Source: Candidatus Thorarchaeota archaeon (GTDB taxonomy: Archaea; Asgardarchaeota; Thorarchaeia; Thorarchaeales; Thorarchaeaceae). From it: a stretch of 30,665 bases of DNA. Position numbers and translations under genes: made by a program. A model generated the notes under the pieces. It was not told the DNA's origin, did no database searches, and was given only the letters and a program-made list of their open reading frames with translations. Below, piece by piece: positions 1 to 7,360 of the stretch (positions are counted from its first letter, which is position 1; each line of letters begins with the position of its first letter). The DNA is taken from positions 2,543,177-2,573,841 of the forward strand of contig CP070658.1 in NCBI GenBank assembly GCA_020355105.1, read 5' to 3'.

Positions 1-3000
1 GGGACTCGGACCTAGTTTGTCAGCCAGCTCGGACAGCTTCTTCACGGTTTCCGCCCAAATCGGCCCCTCGCTTGCACTAATCTGTGTGAACTGCAAGCGT
101 TCGGGCTCAAGTCCTGCTTTCTCTACGATCTTCTTCGCGATGGCAAACCGTCGTTCAAACGAGATGTTCCCGTCGACATAATGGCAATCTCCGAAGTGAC
201 ATCCTGAAATCCAGACCATGTCGGCACCCAGTCGGAAGGCCTCTAGAATGTGTGTGACGCTCACACGGCCCGTGCACATAACACGAATGTCACGCACAGT
301 GCTGGGCTGCTGCAGTCTAGCCACACCTGCGTTGTCAGCTCCGGCATAGGAACACCAGTTACAAACTATCGTCAAGAGTCGGGCTTCATTGGCAGGCATA
401 TCTTCGAGGGCAGAGCGAATCTGGGAGAGTATCTGGTCGTCAGTGAAGTGCTTCATGGTAATGGCGCCAGCAGGGCATCCAGCTCCGCACTTGCCACAGC
501 CCGCACAAAGAACGGGATTGGAAACTGCGTAGTCGCTACCGCCATCTCCAGGAACTACCTCAATCGCGTTATAGGCACAGTTTATCTCGCAGGTTCCGCA
601 GCCCACGCATACCTCAGGGTCAACAACGGACACGATTGCCTCAGCCTTGCGAATTCCACTGACGAGAGGCACCAAAGCCCTAGAAGCGGCACCCCGACCC
701 TGTGCAATGGACTCGGAGATTGTCTTCGGGGCCGTTGCAGTTCCCGCCACAAAGACACCATCGGTCTGGAAGTCAACAGGTCGGAGCTTGGGATGTGCTT
801 CCATGAAGAAGCCTGACATGTTCAGTGGCACTTTGAACAGCTCGGATACCTGCTTGTTCTTCTCCCTCGGAATCATTGCTGATGAGAGGATTACGTGGTC
901 AACATCTAGCAGGAGTTCTGCTCCAAGTACCTGGTCCATCACTTCCAGTTTCAGAGGTTTCTCTTTGCCCTTCTTCACGACTGGGGGAGAGTCCTTGTCA
1001 AACCTGATGAATACAACACCCTTCCTACGAGCCTCACGATACATGTCTTCGCCATCGTAGGATACCCTGAGGTCTCTGTATACATGAAAGACTCGAGAAT
1101 TCGGATACTTTTCGAGCAGCTCAAGAGAGTGCTCAACTGCGACTGTACAACAGATGCCTGAGCACCACGTCCGTGCCCCCTCAAGTGATTCTTCCTCGCG
1201 GGAGCCTACACAATGAATCACTGCAAAGGTTTCTCCGTCTGAGATGCCCTCACCAGCATCTAGTTTCCGATTGAACTCGGCCTCGGTGACCACTTTGTCA
1301 AGCTTACTCAGACCATAGAGTCCCTTCTCCTCTAGCTGCGTGGCTCCTGTTGCCACGATGACTATGCCTACCTTCACTTCCTGCTTCTTCTTCTCTGTTC
1401 TAATGGTGACATCGAAGTCACCAATGGAACCCTTCGCGTCAACCACCTCGGAATTCAAGAGTAGTTCGATGTTGGGATTGCCGGTGACAGCCGTTTCGAA
1501 CTCTTGCACTATCTCGGCACTGGATCTATGGTCAAAATTGACGGTGCGCAGCTCGTTCAGGAAGCCGCCTACCTTGTCATCCTTCTCTACGAGTAACACC
1601 TTGAAGCCTTTCTGCGCGATAAGATCGGCTGCAGCCATACCAGACACCCCGGCCCCAATCACAAGCACTGTGGGCTCTATCTTTGTCACAGCCTCCTCTT
1701 GGGCCTCAAGAAGCTTGGCACGGGCGACTGACATCCTCACTAGGTCATTTGCCTTTGCTGTCGCCTCATCTTTCGCGGCCTGATGAACCCACGAGCAGTG
1801 TTCTCGGATGTTTGCAAGCTCGAAGAGATACTTGTTGAGTCCAGCCTCTTCAATCGTGGCTCTGAATAGGGGCTCATGTGTTCGGGGTGTACATGAAGCC
1901 ACCACCACACGGTTGAGATTGTGTTCTTTGATGGCCTCCTTGATTACATCTTGCGCATCTGATGAGCATGAATAGAGAAGATTCTCTGAATAGACCACTC
2001 CTGGGAGTGTGCTGGCATACTCGGTTACTTCAGCCACATCCACCGTTCCAGCGATGTTGATTCCACAGGAACAGATGATGACACCAATTCTAGGTTCTGC
2101 TGCCATAAGCTCAAAGTCTGTTTCAGTCAATGCCTCAGTTTCAACAGCCTCAGGCAGCGTGATATCAAGAGCAGCCATAGCCGCGGCAGCACTTCCTTGA
2201 GCGACAGAGTCCGGGATGTCCTTAGGTTGGTTGCAGGCACCGCACATATGGACGCCAGGTACACCAGTCTGAACAGACTCCAGTCCATCACCGATTCCGG
2301 CGATGAACCCGTACTTGTCAACTTCAATGCCTAGTTTCTCCATCAACTCATGGTTTCTGCTAGGAACCATCGCAGGGCAGAGTACAACAAGGTCATAGTT
2401 GTCATCCAAGACCTCGTGTCCCTTTGCGTCGCTGTGCCGAACGACGAGGTTCTGCGTCAGAGGGTCCTCGATTATATGGCTTGGTAATCCCTTGACGTAT
2501 TTGATGGCATACTCAGTTTCCCCCCGTACGATAAACTCCTCGAATCCCTTTCCAAATGCCCTCATGTCGTTATACAGTATGTCAATGTGAACCTCGGGAG
2601 TATGCTCCTTTGTGATAATGGCCTCCTTTGTTGCGTATGTGCAACAGATTCGCGAACAGTAAGCGCAGTGGTTCACATCACGGCTACCCACACATTGGAT
2701 GAAAGCAATCCGGTGGGGCTCTCTTCCATCGGATGGACGCATAACCACGCCGCCAGTTGGTCCGCTTGCTGACACCATGCGCTCGTACTCCAGCGCTGTC
2801 ACCACATTGGCAAAGCGGCCATAGCCATATTCAGGAATACTTGAAGCATCTAGCAGGTCGTATCCCGTTGCAACAATGATCGAGCCAGCATTGATTTCGA
2901 CAGTTTCATCCGGAATGTCAAAGTCAATCGCCTCAGCCTTGCAGGTCTTTACACAGGTCATGCACTCGATACAGTTCTCCATGTCAATCGTCGCTATGTT

Positions 3001-3438
3001 GGGTACAGCTTGAGGAAAGGGGATGTAGGCTGCCTTCCTCATCTTGAGACCCATGTCATATTCGTTGGGAACCTCAATGGGACAGACTCTCTCGCAGTCA
3101 CCGCACCCAGTACATTTTTCCGAATCGACCCTTCGTGTGCGTTTCAACACCTCTACAGTGAAGTTCCCGTGCTCTCCGGCAACATCAGAAACCTCGGAAT
3201 AGCCTAGAATCTCTATGTTTGGGTGGCGTGAACAGTCTACCATCCATGGTCCCTGAATGCACATGGAACAATCCAACGTGGGGAATGTCTTGTCAAGTTG
3301 GGACATGTGACCTCCGATAGATGGGAGTCTTTCGACCATGTAGACCTTGACGCCCATTTCAGCAAGATCGAGTGCAGCACGCATTCCTGCAATCCCTGCA
3401 CCAATTATGACAACAGGTCTTGTAGTAGACTCAGCCAT
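1..3438 (-). CDS. hdrA: HdrA, tandem HdrA-HdrA-MvhD fusion (3' end outside window)
   Basis: Flavin/iron-sulfur core subunit of a heterodisulfide reductase-type complex, cytoplasmic, which splits electrons between ferredoxin and a thiol/disulfide acceptor. 1146 codons are visible from ATG 3438 with no stop before the window edge. Order of domains: FAD fold 1 (VVIIGAGIAGM at 9-19); inserted two-cluster ferredoxin (CTGCGDCERVCP near 108, CIECMTCVKTC near 155); CVGSR...CSRICC signature; then a second unit starting with the usual HdrA N-terminal domain (RIGVIICSCGINIAG near 448), FAD fold 2 (VLVIGAGVSGM near 589) and a second CVGSR...CSGICC; a C-terminal 2[4Fe-4S] ferredoxin (near 941 and 977); and an MvhD domain (VCNWCSYAGADNAG near 1024, SGCHFGDCHYVDGN near 1076). 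A usual HdrA is about 650 residues, so this is a doubled core with fused MvhD. It is the last visible gene of a minus-strand series with hdrCB and the HgcA-like genes, and a TATA-like box at 3484-3491 may give it its own promoter. Confidence 0.93.
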   Translation of the reverse strand, partial: MAESTTRPVVIIGAGIAGMRAALDLAEMGVKVYMVERLPSIGGHMSQLDKTFPTLDCSMCIQGPWMVDCSRHPNIEILGYSEVSDVAGEHGNFTVEVLKRTRRVDSEKCTGCGDCERVCPIEVPNEYDMGLKMRKAAYIPFPQAVPNIATIDMENCIECMTCVKTCKAEAIDFDIPDETVEINAGSIIVATGYDLLDASSIPEYGYGRFANVVTALEYERMVSASGPTGGVVMRPSDGREPHRIAFIQCVGSRDVNHCAYCSRICCTYATKEAIITKEHTPEVHIDILYNDMRAFGKGFEEFIVRGETEYAIKYVKGLPSHIIEDPLTQNLVVRHSDAKGHEVLDDNYDLVVLCPAMVPSRNHELMEKLGIEVDKYGFIAGIGDGLESVQTGVPGVHMCGACNQPKDIPDSVAQGSAAAAMAALDITLPEAVETEALTETDFELMAAEPRIGVIICSCGINIAGTVDVAEVTEYASTLPGVVYSENLLYSCSSDAQDVIKEAIKEHNLNRVVVASCTPRTHEPLFRATIEEAGLNKYLFELANIREHCSWVHQAAKDEATAKANDLVRMSVARAKLLEAQEEAVTKIEPTVLVIGAGVSGMAAADLIAQKGFKVLLVEKDDKVGGFLNELRTVNFDHRSSAEIVQEFETAVTGNPNIELLLNSEVVDAKGSIGDFDVTIRTEKKKQEVKVGIVIVATGATQLEEKGLYGLSKLDKVVTEAEFNRKLDAGEGISDGETFAVIHCVGSREEESLEGARTWCSGICCTVAVEHSLELLEKYPNSRVFHVYRDLRVSYDGEDMYREARRKGVVFIRFDKDSPPVVKKGKEKPLKLEVMDQVLGAELLLDVDHVILSSAMIPREKNKQVSELFKVPLNMSGFFMEAHPKLRPVDFQTDGVFVAGTATAPKTISESIAQGRGAASRALVPLVSGIRKAEAIVSVVDPEVCVGCGTCEINCAYNAIEVVPGDGGSDYAVSNPVLCAGCGKCGAGCPAGAITMKHFTDDQILSQIRSALEDMPANEARLLTIVCNWCSYAGADNAGVARLQQPSTVRDIRVMCTGRVSVTHILEAFRLGADMVWISGCHFGDCHYVDGNISFERRFAIAKKIVEKAGLEPERLQFTQISASEGPIWAETVKKLSELADKLGPSP

Positions 3439-3483
3439 TCCTATGTCCACTCCACGGTGTCAATGCGCCTCGGTTGAAACGGA

Positions 3484-3491
3484 TGATAAAA
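3484..3491 (-). promoter_or_regulatory. TATA-like box upstream of hdrA
   Basis: TTTTATCA on the minus strand, 46-53 nt before the hdrA ATG, in the 94-nt gap behind the ferredoxin gene. It matches the archaeal box A pattern and would place transcription start near 3463. It suggests hdrA can be transcribed apart from the upstream HgcAB-like genes. Pattern-based only. Confidence 0.3.
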
Positions 3492-3532
3492 CGTTTGTTG
3501 TACGACTAAGGTACCAAGTAGTTCCACTTCCC

Positions 3533-3757
3533 TTAGAACGGTGCGCCTATGATTTGTGGACTCTTGGGAATAAGGGCTCTCTCTATTCTGATAGCGCGAA
3601 CGGGACACTGGAACTCACATGCGGTACAGTCAATACACCGCGTGGGGTTGACAATCTTCGCCTTCTTATTTCTCGCATCAATCTCCCAGACTCCCCTAGG
3701 ACACACATTCAGACAGTCTTGACATCCGTTGCAGGCTTCGTAGTCGTAGATTATCAT
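3533..3757 (-). CDS. HgcB-like 2[4Fe-4S] ferredoxin
   Basis: Small ferredoxin (74 aa) with two full cluster motifs: C9-x2-C12-x2-C15-x3-C19-P and C41-x2-C44-x2-C47-x3-C51-P. It follows the HgcA-like gene by 10 nt, which is where hgcB sits in mercury-methylating operons, so it is probably the electron donor that keeps the corrinoid reduced. From what is known of HgcB, the mercury-methylating version has a further conserved cysteine after the second cluster motif and a cysteine pair at the C-terminus; this protein has neither and ends in IIGAPF. I therefore call it HgcB-like by position and fold, with a role in electron transfer and not in metal binding as the safer inference. Confidence 0.85.
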   Translation of the reverse strand: MIIYDYEACNGCQDCLNVCPRGVWEIDARNKKAKIVNPTRCIDCTACEFQCPVRAIRIERALIPKSPQIIGAPF

Positions 3758-3767
3758 CTATGTCACC

Positions 3768-4751
3768 TCAAAACACTCCCAATGGGAAGTAGACTCCCAG
3801 AGCGAACAGAACCACAAGAGTTCCCAGGCCGGCCAGGATATCCCGGATCATCTGATCTTCTCCCATGTAAGGTGTTGCCCCTCCCCAGTTGAAACCGACG
3901 AAGAGTGACAGTCCCAGAATCGTCAGCCCACTTGTGTCGAGCCACGCAGGTTCATAGACGTATGTCAGCGGCGACATTATGGACAGCCATAACAGGAGCA
4001 CTTTCCACACAATAAGAGCCAGAACACCGGTGAGAAGTCCTCTTACATAGCCCGAGGTAGTTGGCATCATGGGATCGACTATTGCCATGAAGGTTCCGAG
4101 TGTCCAGGCTCCAATTATAATGTACAGCAGATTGCTCCACCAGTAGCCAAACCATGATGAAAGGAGTCCATCAAAGCCGGCAAGTAGCCAGAAGAATGGT
4201 GTCATCGCGAGGAACATGACAGTTTCAAAGACAATGTGAGCTATGTTGTTTTCCAGTCTAGCATTGAGGTCGAAGTACACGTTGCTGTTCTCTCTGGTCT
4301 TTTCGAACCCATTGTCGATGAAATCTCCGACGTTACTTATCTCAACGGGTCCAAAAATGGCCTTCCAACCATTGTCAGCCAAGACCGCCTTTGAAACAGA
4401 GCTCGCAATGAGCTGCGGCAGGATTATGTTTCGATGTGTAACCAATTCAGCTAGACCGGTCTGTTCGATCGCATCGAGTACTGAATCAGTGTTGACATGT
4501 CCGCCTCTGCTCCCACACCAGACATTGATACCTCGTCCGTCGACAACGAGTAGGTGGCATCTCAGGCCTTGCTCTTCGATTGCTTCTCGAACTCTAAAGG
4601 ATGTTAGGTAGTAGTCAGTGGTGACAAGTACAGGCGACTCAGAGTCTGCTTCATTGAACGAGAAGAAACCTTGTTCTGACTTGATTGCAAGTTTCGGCCA
4701 CATCAGCTGTGCTCCCATTAGACATGCGTAGTATCTCCATCCTTTCTGCAC
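3768..4751 (-). CDS. HgcA-like membrane corrinoid protein with altered cap-helix motif
   Basis: Predicted methyl carrier: a cobalamin-binding domain related to CdhD/HgcA (residues about 38-165) followed by about five membrane helices (about 168-325), 327 aa, the HgcA layout. Family signatures: PVLVTTDYYLTSFRVR (40-55), GRGINVWC (72-79), TGLAELVTHRNIILPQL, GPVEISNVGDFIDNG, and FNWGGATPYMG in the last helices. Cys79 occupies the position of the cysteine that ligates cobalt in HgcA. The known HgcA consensus is N-V/I-W-C-A-A/G-G-K, whereas here it is N76-V-W-C79-G-S-R-G, so motif-based mercury screens would miss it. It starts at GTG 4751 directly after the TGA of the methyltransferase gene, in the same frame, with a ribosome-binding site GAGGTG at 4758-4763. 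The likely job is transfer of a methyl group from corrinoid to an unknown acceptor. Mercury methylation is not supported. Confidence 0.88.
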   Translation of the reverse strand: MQKGWRYYACLMGAQLMWPKLAIKSEQGFFSFNEADSESPVLVTTDYYLTSFRVREAIEEQGLRCHLLVVDGRGINVWCGSRGGHVNTDSVLDAIEQTGLAELVTHRNIILPQLIASSVSKAVLADNGWKAIFGPVEISNVGDFIDNGFEKTRENSNVYFDLNARLENNIAHIVFETVMFLAMTPFFWLLAGFDGLLSSWFGYWWSNLLYIIIGAWTLGTFMAIVDPMMPTTSGYVRGLLTGVLALIVWKVLLLWLSIMSPLTYVYEPAWLDTSGLTILGLSLFVGFNWGGATPYMGEDQMIRDILAGLGTLVVLFALGVYFPLGVF

Positions 4752-5450
4752 TCATGCCACCTCTGCAACATAGAGTTCAAGTAGGCCTCCTAGGAACCGG
4801 ACTCGGTATTTGGGTGTGATGCCTGCAGCCTTCATAGCACGCGAAATCTCATGGAGAGGATGCGGTTTCAATTGACTGAACTTTGCTGCAATCCTGTAGC
4901 TTAGTCCACGTATCAGGGAAAAGAGGCCACCTATAGTCCTTCCAGCAGGAAGCCCTTCAGCGCCAATAGCTATTCTTCCTCCTGTAACTGCCACTCTCCT
5001 CGCCTCAGAAAAGAACCTCGCCAGCTTGTCAGACTGAAGCTCGCTTGCCACAAGCGTACTGACCACGAGGTCAAAGGAATCGTCGTGGAGCTTCAGCTCA
5101 GTGACATCGCCATGCTGGAAGTCAATACGTCGACCAAGATTGTGATTTCTGGAGCGCTCCCTAGCGACCTCCAGCATCCGCTCATTCATGTCGACTCCCA
5201 CTCCACGAAGGCCTCGTCGGCCAGCCTCTATGAGTAGCGTACCCGTTCCACAGCCCAGGTCCAGAACAGATCCTCTTCTTGGTAGGACCTCGTTGACAAT
5301 ATAGCTTCGGAGTCTTCTGTCTTGACCAAGTGTGAGCAAAGATATCCATCTGTCATACTGTTTGGTTGCCCTTTCCTCTGAAAGTCGCATCAGTATGGTT
5401 GCCATTACAACTCGCTTCATCACTATTGAGCCGTTGCGGTATTTCAGCAT
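4752..5450 (-). CDS. Class I SAM-dependent methyltransferase (CpaM-like)
   Basis: 232-aa Rossmann-fold methyltransferase: motif I VLDLGCGTG at 62-70, acidic motif II (GVGVDMNERMLEVAR), motif post-I (HGDVTEL) and a motif around DLVVSTLVASEL, with a C-terminal AEGLPAGR segment. It abuts the HgcA-like gene with zero spacing, so the two are almost surely co-translated. From memory, a family called CpaM (corrinoid protein-associated methyltransferase) is known next to HgcA-type proteins, and this fits by size and place. It could load the corrinoid with a methyl group or act on the corrinoid product. The start is uncertain: ATG 5450 and ATG 5420 (residue 11) are both possible, and neither has a good ribosome-binding site. 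Confidence 0.82.
   Translation of the reverse strand: MLKYRNGSIVMKRVVMATILMRLSEERATKQYDRWISLLTLGQDRRLRSYIVNEVLPRRGSVLDLGCGTGTLLIEAGRRGLRGVGVDMNERMLEVARERSRNHNLGRRIDFQHGDVTELKLHDDSFDLVVSTLVASELQSDKLARFFSEARRVAVTGGRIAIGAEGLPAGRTIGGLFSLIRGLSYRIAAKFSQLKPHPLHEISRAMKAAGITPKYRVRFLGGLLELYVAEVA
4758..4763 (-). promoter_or_regulatory. Ribosome-binding site deciding the HgcA-like GTG start
   Basis: GAGGTG on the minus strand, 6 nt before GTG 4751 and inside the last codons of the methyltransferase gene. It supports restart of translation right after the TGA and argues against read-through into one fused protein. Confidence 0.65.
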
Positions 5451-5754
5451 GTTGAATCAGTAACGTGTGGCGAAGCTGGGGAGATTTGGCGCCAATGTCT
5501 GGAAGTTACGCTTTGGAACCGATGAGAATATGTATTACGTAGACAACGTCCCAAACGGGACGCAGGATGAAGTGCACGAGACTCTATACAAGAGCGATTC
5601 TTCACAGAACTAAGTCGAGGAATCGATGCGAAGAGCCTTGTGATCTCTCAAAGGTGAGAGTTGTTCTGCCAGATCGAATCAAGAGATAGAATCTGCTTCT
5701 CTTGATTGCTTTCTTCTTCACGTGTATTGTGGTTCCACTACATAACAGGACAGA
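5451..5754. other. 304-nt gap between hdrB1 and the methyltransferase gene
   Basis: No gene is firmly supported. It holds two perfect inverted repeats (5645-5660 and 5677-5707) close behind the hdrB stop. It also holds a short plus-strand open frame from GTG 5467 to TAA 5613 (48 codons) with no family signature. No convincing TATA box was found close to the methyltransferase start, so whether that gene has its own promoter or is read through from hdrCB is open. Confidence 0.5.
5645..5707. repeat. Two adjacent hairpins behind hdrB1
   Basis: First hairpin: CTCTCA, loop AAGG, TGAGAG (5645-5660). Second: AATCAAGAGA, 11-nt loop, TCTCTTGATT (5677-5707). Both stems are perfect. They lie 48-110 nt downstream of the hdrB stop on the transcribed strand, so they could slow or end transcription, protect the hdrCB message end, or tune expression of the downstream HgcA-like genes. 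Neither is followed by a T-tract on the minus strand. Confidence 0.5.
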
Positions 5755-6702
5755 CTACTCAGTGACCGTCGCATCATCTGCCTTCTTGACCTCGATGCCG
5801 AGTTGCTCCCAATTCGGTTCGTTCTTTCTCATTTGATATTGTAGGTGGGTTGTCAGGCCAAACTCTTCAGGCTCATGACCAAATGCAAGAGCCAGCAGTT
5901 CAACAACATGCATGATGTCGTAATGATACTCAGCCTCAAAGTGCTTCTGAATCTCCACCTGCCCTAGGTCCAGTTGAAGTTCGCAGAAAGGACAAGGGGT
6001 CACGATGATGTCAGCCCCACCGACGGCTTCAAGACTGTCAAACTTCTGCTTAGTGAAATCCAGGGCGGTCTTCACATCGGCCGTTCTAACAGCACCACCA
6101 GCCCCGCAGCAGATCAGTTCGTCCTTGTAAGGGACATACTCGGCTCCTGCCGCTTCACAGATGTCCCTGAAGATGTGGGGGCGCTCTGAGTCATCCTTCT
6201 TCTTGATGTTCTTGGGACGCATCCAGTGGCATCCTGGATGAAGTGCCATTCGTACACCAGTAAAGGGACGAGTCACCCGCTTCTTGATTGCATCAAGCCC
6301 GGCGTATGAGTAGAGGGCGTCAACATAGTGAGTCACTTCAATTGTGCCCTTGAACTCACGACCGATTTCTGCGAGGCTCTCGTTGACGGCCTTCCTGAGT
6401 TCTTCATCATGCTTCAATTCATAGTCAGCATCCCACAGACTAGCAAAGCAGCCATTGCACCCAGTAGTCACATTGGCATTGGCCTGTTCTGCTATCGTAA
6501 CGTTACGTGCAGCGATGCTTGCCCAAGTCACTCTGTCGAATGATCCGAAGACACCTGGAGCTGGGCAACATGTCGCACCTTCCATATCGAGAAGATCCAT
6601 CCCCAAATCCTCAAAGACCAGCTCAGCAGCTTTCTGAATACTGGGATATCTGTGAGGGATGATACAGCCCAAGAAATGCATGAAGCGGTGTTTCTTTGGC
6701 AA
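5755..6702 (-). CDS. hdrB: Heterodisulfide reductase subunit B (copy 1)
   Basis: Catalytic-type subunit carrying the two noncubane [4Fe-4S] clusters that reduce a disulfide or related acceptor. 315 aa, the usual HdrB length, with two CCG domains. The first has C13 (LGC), C45-C46-P and C82-N-G-C85; the second has HPGCHWM, ICCGAGG and CPFC. All expected cysteines are present. Start is TTG 6702, strongly supported by GGAGGAG at 6712-6718, 9 nt upstream and overlapping the end of hdrC. It is co-transcribed with hdrC1 and pairs with the long HdrA farther down the same strand. The physiological acceptor cannot be read from sequence; an archaeon with no methanogenesis genes in view need not use CoM-S-S-CoB. 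Confidence 0.95.
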   Translation of the reverse strand: MPKKHRFMHFLGCIIPHRYPSIQKAAELVFEDLGMDLLDMEGATCCPAPGVFGSFDRVTWASIAARNVTIAEQANANVTTGCNGCFASLWDADYELKHDEELRKAVNESLAEIGREFKGTIEVTHYVDALYSYAGLDAIKKRVTRPFTGVRMALHPGCHWMRPKNIKKKDDSERPHIFRDICEAAGAEYVPYKDELICCGAGGAVRTADVKTALDFTKQKFDSLEAVGGADIIVTPCPFCELQLDLGQVEIQKHFEAEYHYDIMHVVELLALAFGHEPEEFGLTTHLQYQMRKNEPNWEQLGIEVKKADDATVTE

Positions 6703-6708
6703 CTCGAA

Positions 6709-7251
6709 TCACTCCTCCTTATCGGCGACCAGCTTGTCAAAACCGGTCTTCTTGGCAATCTTCTTGATATCCTCTATTGCCTCGGGATGGCTGCTGGCAT
6801 TCGGTGGAACGGGTGGAAGACCTACCTTCTCACGCAACTTCTCCCATGACTCCTTGTCCAGGGGGACTGCGTGGCCGGCCTCGAGAACCTTTTGTGCCAC
6901 TTTCTGGTGTGGCTCAAGCATGTATCCCTCTGCGACAGCGACGTTCCTGATTGCCTTAATCACATCAGTCGGTTTGACATCCTGCGGACATCGATCAGTG
7001 CAGGTGTAGCAAGTGGTGCAGAACCATAGTTCTTGGCCGGAGATTACTTCCTCTTTAAGACCAAGAAGTGCCTTCCTGATTATTCCTCTGACCAAGTAGT
7101 TCGTTCGGGATCCAGCTGGACAGCTGCCACTACAGGTTCCGCACTGGTAGCAGCTCTGAATGTTTGGTCCGCCGGTATTCTTTATCATGTCGACGAACTC
7201 AGTGTCGACCTCATCAATGAGGTGGAAGTCCTCTTGCTCTGCGCTGGTCAA
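6709..7251 (-). CDS. hdrC: Heterodisulfide reductase subunit C (copy 1)
   Basis: Iron-sulfur subunit that carries electrons from HdrA to HdrB: two cubane motifs, C34-x2-C37-x2-C40-x3-C44-P and C78-x2-C81-x2-C84-x3-C88-P, then a helical tail. I chose TTG 7251, giving 180 aa, because the paralogue at 8528 has 181 aa with the same N-terminal length and because a TATA-like box at 7290-7297 would start transcription near 7266. The frame is open further to TTG 7305 (198 aa), which would begin upstream of that transcription start. Six bases separate it from hdrB1. It is the first gene of the minus-strand Hdr/HgcA-like series and divergent from the radical SAM gene. Confidence 0.93.
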   Translation of the reverse strand: MTSAEQEDFHLIDEVDTEFVDMIKNTGGPNIQSCYQCGTCSGSCPAGSRTNYLVRGIIRKALLGLKEEVISGQELWFCTTCYTCTDRCPQDVKPTDVIKAIRNVAVAEGYMLEPHQKVAQKVLEAGHAVPLDKESWEKLREKVGLPPVPPNASSHPEAIEDIKKIAKKTGFDKLVADKEE

Positions 7252-7289
7252 AGTAGTGCACCGACAGTCGCGACGCTTTGATTTCAGAC

Positions 7290-7297
7290 TTAAATCC
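7290..7297. promoter_or_regulatory. Shared AT-rich core between divergent hdrC1 and radical SAM genes
   Basis: CTTAAATC on the plus strand, GATTTAAG on the minus strand, so it can act as box A in both directions. Predicted starts are near 7266 (minus) and 7320 (plus), compatible with the start codons chosen for both genes. Inferred from pattern and spacing. Confidence 0.4.
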
Positions 7298-7360
7298 GTT
7301 GTCAATTGGTTGTTTCAGACTAAGGCAAAGACTCATCCGAGAACAGACGAAGGCAATGCT

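Noticed and set aside
250..1783. Plus-strand open frames opposite hdrA (250-816, 647-1060, 1340-1783)
   Set aside because: They are antisense to a continuous, motif-rich HdrA frame and show no family signature.
3533..4751. Calling the pair canonical mercury-methylation hgcAB
   Set aside because: The cap-helix consensus and the extra HgcB cysteines are missing, so only a family-level HgcA/HgcB-like call is justified.
5467..5613. 48-codon plus-strand frame starting GTG in the hdrB1-methyltransferase gap
   Set aside because: Short, no recognisable domain, no clear promoter or ribosome-binding site, and opposite to the surrounding transcription unit.
7160..7360. 67-residue N-terminal extension of the radical SAM protein
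   Set aside because: It would run through the divergent promoter and antisense through hdrC1; ATG 7361 has a ribosome-binding site and gives a normal N-terminus.
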